Positions 33,690 through 42,132 of a stretch of DNA of 64,000 bases are shown in pieces. The DNA is from Nonomuraea deserti (GTDB lineage: Bacteria; Actinomycetota; Actinomycetes; Streptosporangiales; Streptosporangiaceae), in NCBI RefSeq assembly GCF_004348685.1, contig NZ_SMKO01000015.1, positions 32,266 to 96,265 of the forward strand. Reading direction: 5' to 3'. A program made the position numbers and the translations under genes. The notes under the pieces were generated by a model that was not told the DNA's origin, made no database searches, and worked only from the letters and a program-made list of their open reading frames with translations. Each line of letters opens with the position of its first letter. The stretch's first letter is position 1.

Positions 33690-34336
33690 TGCTGGCCGAG
33701 GACTCCGTGCTCCTGCGAGAGGGCCTGATCCGGCTCCTGGACGCCTCCGGCATGGAGGTGGTGGCGGCCGTGGACGAGGCCGAGGGGCTGCTGCGGGCGG
33801 CCGAGGAGCACCGGCCCGAACTGGTCATCACCGACGTCAGGATGCCGCCCACGCACACCGACGAGGGGCTGCGGGCCGCGCTCCTGCTGCGCCGCCAGCA
33901 GCCGGGCCTCGCGGTCCTCGTGCTCTCCCAGTACGTCGAGGAGCGCTACGCCGCCCAACTGCTGGCCTCGGCCGCGACCGGCGGTGTCGGCTACCTGCTC
34001 AAAGACCGGGTGGCCGACGTGGCCGAGTTCATCGACGCGCTGCGCAGGGTGGCCTCCGGCGGCACCGCCCTCGACCCCGAGGTGGTCGCCCAGCTGCTGC
34101 TGCGCGGCAACAGCGACCCGCTGGAGCGCCTGACGCCGCGCGAGCACGAGGTGCTCCAGCTGATGGCGGAAGGCCGGTCCAACGCCGGCATCGGCCAGGC
34201 GCTGGTGCTCAGCGAAGGGGCGGTCGGCAAGCACATCGGCAACATCTTCACCAAACTCGACCTGTCACCCGCCGAGGGCGACCACCGGCGTGTGCTCGCC
34301 GTGCTGCGGTTCCTCAGGATCAGGAGCCTGCCATGA
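33680..34336 (+). CDS. NarL/FixJ-family response regulator
   Basis: A 218-residue partner of the preceding kinase. The receiver domain starts VRVVLAEDSVLLREGLIRLL with the acidic pocket (ED), the phosphoacceptor Asp in LVITDVRMPP, and the Lys in GYLLKDRVADV. The C-terminal LuxR-type helix-turn-helix is LTPREHEVLQLMAEGRSNAGIGQALVLSEGAVGKHIGNIFTKLDL. It overlaps the DUF4097 gene by 4 nt, so the three genes form one operon. Confidence 0.92.
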   Translation: MRVVLAEDSVLLREGLIRLLDASGMEVVAAVDEAEGLLRAAEEHRPELVITDVRMPPTHTDEGLRAALLLRRQQPGLAVLVLSQYVEERYAAQLLASAATGGVGYLLKDRVADVAEFIDALRRVASGGTALDPEVVAQLLLRGNSDPLERLTPREHEVLQLMAEGRSNAGIGQALVLSEGAVGKHIGNIFTKLDLSPAEGDHRRVLAVLRFLRIRSLP

Positions 34337-35109
34337 GAGCGGTCTGGCTGATCGTGGGCGCGCTGACCACCGCGGTGGCGCTGCTGTTGTCCACGACCGC
34401 GCTGTGGCAGGGGTTCGCCACGACCAGGATGCCCGAGGACACCAAGCAGCGGTCCATCCCGTTCGACGCGCCCAAGATCAAGGTCAGCGCTTCCAAGGGT
34501 GACGTGCGCGTGTCCATCCTGCCGGGCAAGGCCGGCGAGGTGTTCATCCACAGGTCCCTGCGGTGGACGCGTGACCGGCCCACCGTCACGGAAGACTGGG
34601 ACGCGCGTACGAGCACCCTCCGGCTCGACGCGGTCTGCCCCGAGGCCGACCAGCCGGAAGGGCCCCGCTGCATGGCCGAATACCTCCTTTTCGTGCCGCC
34701 CGAGACCGACATCGAGGCCGGCACGACCCGTGGCGGGCTCAGCGTCGGCGACGTGTTCGGCGACGTGCGCCTCAATTCCGTCTCCGGCGACGTGCGCGTC
34801 AACGACCTCGCCGGCTCCTTGTGGGCCAGGGTCGGCACGGGCGACATCAACGCCGACGGGCTCGACGCCGAGAAGGCCGATGTGGAGGTCGGGGCGGGCA
34901 ACGTGCACATCAGCTTCGTCAGCCCGCCGGCGGACGTGAGAGCCGTCGTCAGGACGTCCGGTGACGTGGACGTGCACGTACGCGGCGGCTCCTACGACGT
35001 TTCGGTGGTCGGCCGCAACACCACCCTGGACATCGGCAAGGACCCCGGCTCGCCGAGGAAGATCACCGCGACGGCGCCGGACGGCAACGTCAACCTGTGC
35101 TGCCGGTGA
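34333..35109 (+). CDS. DUF4097 beta-strand repeat envelope protein
   Basis: A 258-residue membrane-anchored protein. One N-terminal helix (residues 3-25) is followed by a repetitive beta-sheet domain of the DUF4097 type, with GDVRVSILPG, GGLSVGDVFGDVRLNSVSGDVRVNDLAG, GTGDINADGLDAEKADV, and TSGDVDVHVRGGSYDVSVVG. Proteins of this type are often encoded beside envelope-stress systems. Here it is translationally coupled to a two-component pair, so it may be the sensor's accessory protein or its target. Confidence 0.85.
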   Translation: MRAVWLIVGALTTAVALLLSTTALWQGFATTRMPEDTKQRSIPFDAPKIKVSASKGDVRVSILPGKAGEVFIHRSLRWTRDRPTVTEDWDARTSTLRLDAVCPEADQPEGPRCMAEYLLFVPPETDIEAGTTRGGLSVGDVFGDVRLNSVSGDVRVNDLAGSLWARVGTGDINADGLDAEKADVEVGAGNVHISFVSPPADVRAVVRTSGDVDVHVRGGSYDVSVVGRNTTLDIGKDPGSPRKITATAPDGNVNLCCR

Positions 35110-35172
35110 AGATCATTTGTGTACGGGCCTTAAGGTCTGTTTACTCCTGTGACTGGTTGGTAAGTTCCCGGC

Positions 35173-36819
35173 ATGGAGTCTGCGAAGCACGCCGGTGACG
35201 CCGCCGTCGCCGTGTCCAAGGCCTATGGCGTCGAGACCATGTTCACCCTGTCGGGAGGGCACGTCTTTCCGCTCTACGACGGCGCCGTGCACGAGGAGAT
35301 GCGCATCCTCGACGTACGCCACGAGCAGAGCGCGGTCTTCGCCGCCGAGGCGACGGCCCGGCTGACCAGGAAGCCCGGCCTGGCCGTGCTGACCGCCGGC
35401 CCCGGCATCACCAACGGCGTCAGCGGCGTCGCGACCGCCCACTTCAACGGCTCTCCCGTGGTCGTCATGGGCGGCCGGGCGCCCCAGTCGCGCTGGGGCA
35501 GCGGCGCGCTGCAGGAGATGGACCACCCGCCGCTGCTCGACCCGATCACCAAGCTGTCGTTCACCGCGAGCGCCGCCGAGTCGGTCGGCCACGAGGTCGA
35601 GATGGCCTTCCGCACGGCGGTCGCCTCCCATCGCGGCCCGGTGTTCCTCGACTTCTACATGGACCACCTGTTCTCGCCGTCGCCTGTGCACGACGTGCAG
35701 ACGCAGACGCCCTCGCCGCTGGAGCCCGACCCCGGCGACCTGGCCGGCATCGCACGGCTGCTGGCCGAGGCCGAGCGGCCCGTGCTGGTGTACGGGTCCG
35801 ACGTGTGGATGGAGCGCGCCGAGGAGGCCGCCCGCGACTTCGCCGAGACGTGGCGGCTGCCGGTCATCCCCAACGGCCAGGGCCGCGGCATCCTGCCGTC
35901 CGGGCACGAGCTGCTCGTCACCCGGGCGCGCGGGCTCGCCTTCTCCCAGGCCGACCTGGTGATCGTGGTCGGCACCCCGCTCGACTTCCGCCTGGGCTAC
36001 GGCTGGTTCGGCGGCAAGGACGGCGCGCCGCTGGCCCGCGTGGTCCACATCGCCGACGCGCCGTCCCAGCTGGCCACGCACATGCAGCCGGCCGCGTCCG
36101 CCGCCGGCGACCTGTCGGTGGTGTTCTGGAGCCTCGGCGCCGCCTGTGGCGACGCGGGCGTCAAACCCGACGGCTACGCCCCCTGGGTGACGAAGCTGTC
36201 CGACACGGCCGCCGCGGCCATCGCCGGCGACGCCGAGTTGCTGGCCTCCGACTCCGACCCGATCCACCCCATGCGCATCTACGGCGAGCTGGGCAAGATC
36301 CTGGCCGACGACGCCGTGGTCATCGGCGACGGCGGCGACTTCGTCTCCTACGCGGGCAAGTACGTCGAGCCCCGGCAACCGGGCAACTGGCTCGACCCGG
36401 GCCCGTACGGCTGCCTCGGCACCGGCCTCGGCTACTCCATCGCCGCCCGCCTGGCCAGGCCGTCCTCACAGGTCGTGCTGCTGCTCGGCGACGGCGCCGC
36501 CGGGTTCTCCCTGATGGACGTCGACACCCTCGTACGCCACCGGCTGCCGGTCGTCATGGTCTGCGGCAACAACGGCATCTGGGGCCTGGAGAAGCACCCC
36601 ATGCAGATGTTGTACGGCTACGACGTGGCGGCCGAGCTGCAGCCCCAGTGCCGCTACGACCAGGTCGTGACCGCGCTCGGCGGCGGCGGCGAGCTCGTCA
36701 CCAAGCCGTCGGAGATCGGGCCGGCGCTGCGCAGGGCGTTCGACTCGGGCATCCCCTACATGGTGAACATCGCCACCGACCCGCAGATCGCCTACCCCCG
36801 CAACACGACGGGGGTGTGA
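35173..36819 (+). CDS. Thiamine-diphosphate enzyme, acetolactate synthase-like (IlvG type)
   Basis: A 548-residue ThDP-dependent enzyme. The N-terminal Pyr domain has the catalytic Glu in DVRHEQSAVFAAEATAR and AGPGITNGVSGVATAHFN. The central domain has LVIVVGTPLDFRLGYGWFGG, and the C-terminal PP domain has the GDGAAGFSLMDVDTL motif followed by NNGIWGLEKHPMQ. It resembles the mycobacterial IlvG-type acetolactate synthase homologue. No small regulatory subunit or other branched-chain gene is adjacent, so the true substrate is open. Confidence 0.82.
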   Translation: MESAKHAGDAAVAVSKAYGVETMFTLSGGHVFPLYDGAVHEEMRILDVRHEQSAVFAAEATARLTRKPGLAVLTAGPGITNGVSGVATAHFNGSPVVVMGGRAPQSRWGSGALQEMDHPPLLDPITKLSFTASAAESVGHEVEMAFRTAVASHRGPVFLDFYMDHLFSPSPVHDVQTQTPSPLEPDPGDLAGIARLLAEAERPVLVYGSDVWMERAEEAARDFAETWRLPVIPNGQGRGILPSGHELLVTRARGLAFSQADLVIVVGTPLDFRLGYGWFGGKDGAPLARVVHIADAPSQLATHMQPAASAAGDLSVVFWSLGAACGDAGVKPDGYAPWVTKLSDTAAAAIAGDAELLASDSDPIHPMRIYGELGKILADDAVVIGDGGDFVSYAGKYVEPRQPGNWLDPGPYGCLGTGLGYSIAARLARPSSQVVLLLGDGAAGFSLMDVDTLVRHRLPVVMVCGNNGIWGLEKHPMQMLYGYDVAAELQPQCRYDQVVTALGGGGELVTKPSEIGPALRRAFDSGIPYMVNIATDPQIAYPRNTTGV

Positions 36820-36885
36820 GGCCACGTCCAGGCTGCCCCGGCCCGCGGTTCCAGGCCGGGTGCCGGGGTCACGCCGGAGATCGCC

Positions 36886-38451
36886 TCACCGTTTCGGGGT
36901 GGCCGACGGGGTGGGGCTGGGGCTGCCGCTCGTGCAGGGGCTGTCGACGACGACCAGCGTGACCTTGTCGCCTTCGTCCGCCACGGTGCCGCCCTTGGGC
37001 GTCGTGGCCTTGACCGTGCCGCAGCGCAGACCGTCGGTGGTGGTGGTCTGGTCGTCGAGGCCCACCTCGAAGCCCATCGCCAGGATGATTTCCTGCGCGT
37101 CGAGGAACCTCATCCCGACCACCTTGGGCACGCGCTTCTGGCCCGCGGTGGGCGTGGGAGAGCCCGACGGCGTGGTGGTGGGCGTCGGAGTGGGCGTCGG
37201 AGTGCGGGTGGGCGTCCTGGTCGGCTTGGGCTCCGAGGTCGTCGGGTCGGGCCTGGGTGGCCTGGTGGTCGGCCTGGGCTCCGAGGTCGTCGGATCGGGC
37301 CTGTGCAGTCTGGTGGTCTTGGTGGGAGAGGGGTCGAGCGGCGACTCGTTGCCCTCGGGGACGGCGGTCTTGGTGACCTTCGGCTCGCCGGGGGTCATGC
37401 CCGTCAGGGCGACCGCGCCGGCGCCCGCGCCGAGCACCACCGCGACCGCGATGCCCGCGATCAGGCCGGTCCTGCGCGGCGCCTTCGCCGCCCGACGGCT
37501 GCCCCCGCGGCGCTCGGACACGTTGGTGTCCTGCGACGCCTGCTGGTGCGCACCGGTCTGGTACGCCTCCATCGGCGGAGCGGCCGCGCCCGTCCCGGTG
37601 GGGGGCGCCTGCACCGGCTCCGGCACGGGCGATGGCTGCCCGCTGGCGGCCGCGCGGGCCGCCTCGCTCATGGCCCTGGCCGACGGGTAGCGCCTGGTCG
37701 GGTCTTTCGACAGCGCGACCTCGACCAGCGTGCGCACCGCCGGGGGGATCTCGGCGGGCAGTGGCGGCGGGGCCTCGCGGATGTGCTTGAGCGCGATCGT
37801 GACCGCGCTGTCGCCGTCGAACGGACGCTGCCCCATCAGGCACTCGTACGCGACCACGCCGAGCGCGTAGATGTCGACCGCGGGCGTGACCGGCGCGCCC
37901 TCGGCCTGCTCGGGGGCGCAGTAGGCGGCCGTGCCGAGCACCATGCCGGCGTCGGTGAGCCGGTTGGCCAGATCGGCTCTGGCGATGCCGAAGTCGGTCA
38001 GCACCAGCGTGCCGTCGCGCTGCACGAGGAGGTTGCCCGGCTTGACGTCGCGGTGCACGATGCCCTGGTCGTGCACGGCCTGCAACGCCGAGGCGGCCTG
38101 CGCGATCAGCTCCATGGCCTGCTGCGGCGCGATCCGGCCCAGCCTGGACAGTAAGCGGTCGAGCGGCTCGCCGTCGACGAACTTCATCACCAGGTAGACG
38201 GTGTCGCCGCTGACGCCGTAGTCGTAGACGTCGACCACGCCGGAGTGGTTGATGGTGGCCATCGCCCGCGCCTCCCCCTGGAAGCGAGCGACGAACCCCG
38301 GGTCCTCCATACGGCCTGGCAGCAGCACCTTGACGGCGACGGTGCGGGCCAGGACGATATCCTCGCCCCGCCACACCTCGCCCATGCCGCCGGCGCCGAT
38401 GCGAGTATCCAACCGATACCGCCCCGCCAGCGTCGTCCCTTGTGCCACCAT
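36886..38451 (-). CDS. Ser/Thr protein kinase with one PASTA domain
   Basis: A 521-residue PknB-like membrane kinase. The kinase domain (about residues 12-270) has IGAGGMGEVWRG, AVKVL, HRDVKPGNLL, LTDFGIARAD and GTAAYCAPEQAEG. A cytoplasmic linker follows, then a transmembrane helix at about 330-352 (LIAGIAVAVVLGAGAG). Next comes a long Pro/Thr-rich wall-spanning spacer (about 365-440), then a single PASTA domain (KRVPKVVGMRFLDAQ...) and a Ser/Pro tail. PASTA domains bind peptidoglycan fragments. One PASTA is fewer than the usual three or four. No cell-wall cluster genes are adjacent. Confidence 0.92.
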   Translation of the reverse strand: MVAQGTTLAGRYRLDTRIGAGGMGEVWRGEDIVLARTVAVKVLLPGRMEDPGFVARFQGEARAMATINHSGVVDVYDYGVSGDTVYLVMKFVDGEPLDRLLSRLGRIAPQQAMELIAQAASALQAVHDQGIVHRDVKPGNLLVQRDGTLVLTDFGIARADLANRLTDAGMVLGTAAYCAPEQAEGAPVTPAVDIYALGVVAYECLMGQRPFDGDSAVTIALKHIREAPPPLPAEIPPAVRTLVEVALSKDPTRRYPSARAMSEAARAAASGQPSPVPEPVQAPPTGTGAAAPPMEAYQTGAHQQASQDTNVSERRGGSRRAAKAPRRTGLIAGIAVAVVLGAGAGAVALTGMTPGEPKVTKTAVPEGNESPLDPSPTKTTRLHRPDPTTSEPRPTTRPPRPDPTTSEPKPTRTPTRTPTPTPTPTTTPSGSPTPTAGQKRVPKVVGMRFLDAQEIILAMGFEVGLDDQTTTTDGLRCGTVKATTPKGGTVADEGDKVTLVVVDSPCTSGSPSPTPSATPKR

Positions 38452-38686
38452 GACGCCCCCGTTACCCCCCTACTTCGGTAACCTCTCCCACCCCGCGAGT
38501 CTCCAACAAAGCGAACTTTTATCGCGGTAAGGTAACACAGTGGTCACGGAAGTCAGAGAGTGTACGACTCACCTGTCCCACATGCCACTCAAATGCCTCA
38601 AGCCGTACAAACTCTATCCTGCGGCCTCACGGCGGGCCTTGTCCGCGTTTCGCGGAACTCGACGGCCGGATCGCTAGGCTGATCCC

Positions 38687-39076
38687 ATGACGCTCGCTCC
38701 TGGTCTTCGCGCCCAGTCGCTCATGGTGGTCGAGATGGACGACACCGCCAAGAGCGTGGGCAGCGGAGACGTGCCCGTGCTGGCCACGCCCCGGCTGCTC
38801 GCGCTGGCCGAGGCGGCGACCGTGCGCGCCGTCGAGCGGCACCTCGCGCCGGGCCAGACGTCCGTGGGCACCCGGGTCGAGCTGGAGCACGTGGCCGCCA
38901 GCCCGCTCGGCACGCGCGTGCAGATCGGCGTCGAGCTGACCCGGGTCGACGGCCGTCGCCTGACCTTCGCCTTCGAGGCCCACGACGAGCACTCCGTCGT
39001 GGGCCAGGGCACGATCGAGCGCGTCCTCGTCGACCGCGCCAGATTCCTGGCCGCGAGCGAACGGCGCACGACCTGA
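38687..39076 (+). CDS. Hotdog-fold thioesterase family protein
   Basis: A 129-residue protein resembling fluoroacetyl-CoA thioesterase FlK-type hotdog proteins. The core has LATPRLLALAEAATVRAVERHL, TSVGTRVELEHVAASPLGTR, and FEAHDEHSVVGQGTIERVLVD. The Thr of VGTRV and the His-bearing AHDEH are the positions used for catalysis in the family. A general acyl-CoA thioesterase or binding role is likely. The ATG at 38687 fits the family start. It is convergent with the biotinyl protein gene. Confidence 0.82.
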   Translation: MTLAPGLRAQSLMVVEMDDTAKSVGSGDVPVLATPRLLALAEAATVRAVERHLAPGQTSVGTRVELEHVAASPLGTRVQIGVELTRVDGRRLTFAFEAHDEHSVVGQGTIERVLVDRARFLAASERRTT

Positions 39077-39083
39077 GGGGCCG

Positions 39084-39299
39084 CTAGTCGTCGATGACGG
39101 CGATCAGGTCGCCTTCCTGGATCACGTCGCCCTCGGCCACCTTGAGCTGGGCCACCGTGCCGTCGTCCTCGGCGAGCACCGGGATCTCCATCTTCATCGA
39201 CTCGAGGATGACGAGCGTGTCACCCTCGGAGACGGTGTCGCCCTCGCGGACGACGACCTTCCACACGTTGGCCACCATCTCGGCGCGTACCTCAGCCAC
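39084..39299 (-). CDS. Minimal biotinyl/lipoyl carrier protein
   Basis: A 71-residue single-domain carrier. The ESMKMEIPVLAEDDGTV block carries the modified Lys at residue 36, and the rest (VREGDTVSEGDTLVILE, VAEGDVIQEGDLIAVIDD) forms the barrel. GTG at 39299 has AGGGGAG upstream and gives MAEVRAEMVANVW. It closely resembles the 71-residue mycobacterial TB7.3 protein as I recall it. It lies 41 nt after the biotin carboxylase stop codon on the same strand, so the two probably work together. Confidence 0.9.
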   Translation of the reverse strand: MAEVRAEMVANVWKVVVREGDTVSEGDTLVILESMKMEIPVLAEDDGTVAQLKVAEGDVIQEGDLIAVIDD

Positions 39300-39339
39300 C
39301 GCGACTCCCCTCTTCCCATGATCGAATAATGTTCGCGAT

Positions 39340-40704
39340 CTAGGCGCGCATGCGCGCGACCAGACCGGTGTCGTAGTCGCCGGCGACGAACTCCGCGTTC
39401 TCCAGCAGCTCCGCACAGAATGGCAGATTGTTCTTGGGTCCCTCTACGGTGAACGCCGCAACCGCCTTGCGGCCCTTCTCCAGCGCGTCGGCGCGACTCT
39501 CGCCGCGGACGCAGAGCTTGGCCATGAGCGGGTCGTAGAACGGGGTGACCGTGTTTCCCACCTCATAGCCGGAGTCCACCCGCACGCCGTCGGCCGTCGG
39601 CTCTTCCCACACCGTGATCGTGCCAGGGCCGGGGAAGAACCGCTTCGGGTCCTCCGCGTAGACGCGGAACTCTATCGCGTGCCCGGCCGGCTCGGCCGGC
39701 ACCTCGGGGCTCTCGCCCGCCGCGACGCGCAGCTGCAGCTCGACCAGGTCGACGCCGGTGACCAGCTCGGTGACCGGGTGCTCCACCTGCAGCCTGGTGT
39801 TCATCTCCAGGAACACGAAATCCTGCCGGTCGGCGTCGACCAGGCACTCGACGGTGCCCGCGCCGGCATAGCCGACGGCCTCTCCGGCCCGCACGGCGGC
39901 GGCGAGCATGCGCTCGCGCAGCTCCGGCGTGATGCCGGGGGACGGCGACTCCTCGACGACCTTCTGGTGGCGGCGCTGCACCGAGCAGTCGCGCTCGCCC
40001 AGCGCCACGACCCTGCCGTCGGGCAGGCCGAGGATCTGCACCTCGACGTGGCGGGCCCGCTCGATATAGCGCTCGAGCAGCACGGCGGGCCCGTCGAGCG
40101 CGTCACCCGCGCTCCCGGCGAACCTCGCCGCCGCCCTGGCCGCCTGGTCGTAAGCCTTGCCCAGGCCCTCGTCGTCGTAGGCCACGCTCATGCCGATGCC
40201 ACCGCCGCCGGCCGCGGTCTTGACCATGACCGGGTAGCCGATGGACTCCGCGGCCCGCAGCGCCAGCGACAGGTCGGTGACCGGCTCGCGAGTGCCCGCC
40301 GCGACCGGAACGCCCGCCGCCTCCATGAGGTTCCTGGCGTTGATCTTGTCGCCCATCCTGTCGATGGCCTCGGGCGCGGGACCGATCCACACCATCCCCG
40401 CCTCGATCACGGCCCGGGCGAACGCGGCGTTCTCCGCGAGGAACCCGTAGCCCGGGTGCACGGACCGCGCGCCCGCCGCGCGCGCCGCCTCCAGCACCTT
40501 GCCGGCGTCGAGGTAGCTCTGCGCGGGGTTGGCCGGGCCGATCAGCACCGCCTCGTCGGCCTCGCGGACGAACGGCAGGTCGGCGTCGGCCTCCGAGTGC
40601 ACGGCGACGGCACGCAGGCCCATCCGTTTGACCGTGCGGATGATCCGCCGCGCGATCTCACCTCGGTTGGCGACCAGAACAGGGCCGAGCGTCTCAGTAA
40701 GCAC
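39340..40704 (-). CDS. accC: Biotin carboxylase subunit (acyl-CoA carboxylase)
   Basis: ATP-dependent carboxylation of carrier-bound biotin. The 454-residue protein has LVANRGEIARRIIRTVKRMG, HPGYGFLAENAAFA, the ATP-grasp loop KTAAGGGGIGMSV, ERDCSVQRRHQKVVEESPSP and EMNTRLQVEHPVTELVTGVD. It ends before any BCCP domain, so it is a free subunit rather than an AccA3-type fusion. The start is GTG at 40704 (VLTETLGPVLVANRG) or GTG at 40713. No carboxyltransferase gene is adjacent, so the acyl substrate is unknown. Confidence 0.92.
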   Translation of the reverse strand: MLTETLGPVLVANRGEIARRIIRTVKRMGLRAVAVHSEADADLPFVREADEAVLIGPANPAQSYLDAGKVLEAARAAGARSVHPGYGFLAENAAFARAVIEAGMVWIGPAPEAIDRMGDKINARNLMEAAGVPVAAGTREPVTDLSLALRAAESIGYPVMVKTAAGGGGIGMSVAYDDEGLGKAYDQAARAAARFAGSAGDALDGPAVLLERYIERARHVEVQILGLPDGRVVALGERDCSVQRRHQKVVEESPSPGITPELRERMLAAAVRAGEAVGYAGAGTVECLVDADRQDFVFLEMNTRLQVEHPVTELVTGVDLVELQLRVAAGESPEVPAEPAGHAIEFRVYAEDPKRFFPGPGTITVWEEPTADGVRVDSGYEVGNTVTPFYDPLMAKLCVRGESRADALEKGRKAVAAFTVEGPKNNLPFCAELLENAEFVAGDYDTGLVARMRA

Positions 40705-40836
40705 GCCGACCACTTTATGACCGCCACCGGCTTGACCCCTTTCCCCCGAAACCACCGAAGCGGCGAGCACGATCTGTAGGAACCCCACAATAAGGAGCGC
40801 TCCACGGGCCGGTGACTGCGTGCGGGCGACAACAGC

Positions 40837-42132
40837 TCAGACGCGGCCACGGTCGATCACACGCCCGAGCGCCTCGATCGCGTGGGGGTCGTAGGAGCCG
40901 CCGGGGGACAGCCGGACGCGCTCCAGCGCCGCCCCGGCGCGGTCGCGGTCGGTCGAGGGCCCCACCAGGTCGTCGTAGGCGTTGGCGACCTTGATGATGC
41001 GACTCGACAGCGGCGGGTCCTCGGTGATCGGGTCGCACTGCCGCCTGACCACCTCGGCCACGCGGTCGAGCACGCCCGTCTGCCGGATCACCTCGGCGCC
41101 CAGCTCGGCGATGCGGCGGGCCTGCTCGGGCTCGGTGAGCACGGTGGCGCCGCCGGGGATCGGGTCGCGCAACGACAGCTGGCCGATGTCGTGCATCAGT
41201 GCCGCGTATTCCAGCTCCAGCAGCTCGGGCTCGGCCATGCCCAGCTCTCTGCCGATGGCCACGGCCAGCCGGCTCACCCGGCGCGAGTGGCCGGGCTCGA
41301 CGTAGCCGCCGACCTCCGTCACCCGGGACAGGGCGCGCACGGTCTGCAGGTAGGTGGCGCGGATGCCGGCGTATTTCCTGAAGGCGACCTGGGTGACCAG
41401 CAGCGGGGCGGCGAACACCAGCAGCGCCACCAGGTCCATGCTGTGCGTGGCCAGCGCGAGCAGCACGCCCGACGAGCCCACGGCGGCGCCCAGCGGGAAC
41501 GCCATGTTGATCTCGTCGCGCACCGCCACCCGGAACGCGGTGCGCAGCTGCTCCGCCCTGAGCAGCGCCGCGATCAGCACGTCGATCAGCAAGGTGATCG
41601 TGATGAGCGTGGCCATCGCCGCGAGCGCCGGCCACCACGTGCTGGTCGGCGGCTTGGTGAGCTCGTAGAGCGGGTCGGCCAGGGGCCGGAACGCGAACGC
41701 CGGCAACGCGCCGGTGAGCAGCCGCCTGGCCATCGCGTCGAGCCGCGGCGGGCGGCCGACGGCCAGGTGCGGCAGCGCTCCCGCGGTCATGCCGACCGCG
41801 ATCACGGCGACCACCTGCAGCGCGGGGTGGCGCAGCGGATTCTGGCTGAGGTCGAGCAGCAACGTGTAGCCGAGCGCCGCCGCGGCCCCGATGGGCGCGA
41901 CCTCCCTGTTGCCCGGCATGGTGAGCCTGGCCAGCTCGCCGACCGCGATCAGCGCGCCGAACCCGACCGCGATCTCCGGGCGTTCGAGCCCGGCGGCGGC
42001 GGTGTAGCCGACCCCCGCCACCGCGACCAGCCCGGCCGCGCAGATGAGCAGGAGCTGCCCCGAGTCGAGCCGGCGCAGGACCGTGCTCACGGACCGCTCG
42101 GCCCGCCTCCGGGGACGCGCTGTGGTGATCAT
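40837..42132 (-). CDS. Membrane protein with degenerate HD domain
   Basis: A 431-residue protein with about eight hydrophobic segments (residues 25-230), a linker containing RKYAGIRATYLQTVRALSR, and a C-terminal HD domain. The HD pair is kept (GHSRRVSRLAVAIG, YAALMHDIGQLSLRD). The later HD-GYP residues are not: the HP motif is EPEQARR and the HHExxDGxGYP motif is replaced by RRQCDPITEDPPL. Cyclic-di-GMP hydrolysis is therefore unlikely. It overlaps the intact HD-GYP gene by 4 nt (ATGA). Confidence 0.82.
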   Translation of the reverse strand: MITTARPRRRAERSVSTVLRRLDSGQLLLICAAGLVAVAGVGYTAAAGLERPEIAVGFGALIAVGELARLTMPGNREVAPIGAAAALGYTLLLDLSQNPLRHPALQVVAVIAVGMTAGALPHLAVGRPPRLDAMARRLLTGALPAFAFRPLADPLYELTKPPTSTWWPALAAMATLITITLLIDVLIAALLRAEQLRTAFRVAVRDEINMAFPLGAAVGSSGVLLALATHSMDLVALLVFAAPLLVTQVAFRKYAGIRATYLQTVRALSRVTEVGGYVEPGHSRRVSRLAVAIGRELGMAEPELLELEYAALMHDIGQLSLRDPIPGGATVLTEPEQARRIAELGAEVIRQTGVLDRVAEVVRRQCDPITEDPPLSSRIIKVANAYDDLVGPSTDRDRAGAALERVRLSPGGSYDPHAIEALGRVIDRGRV

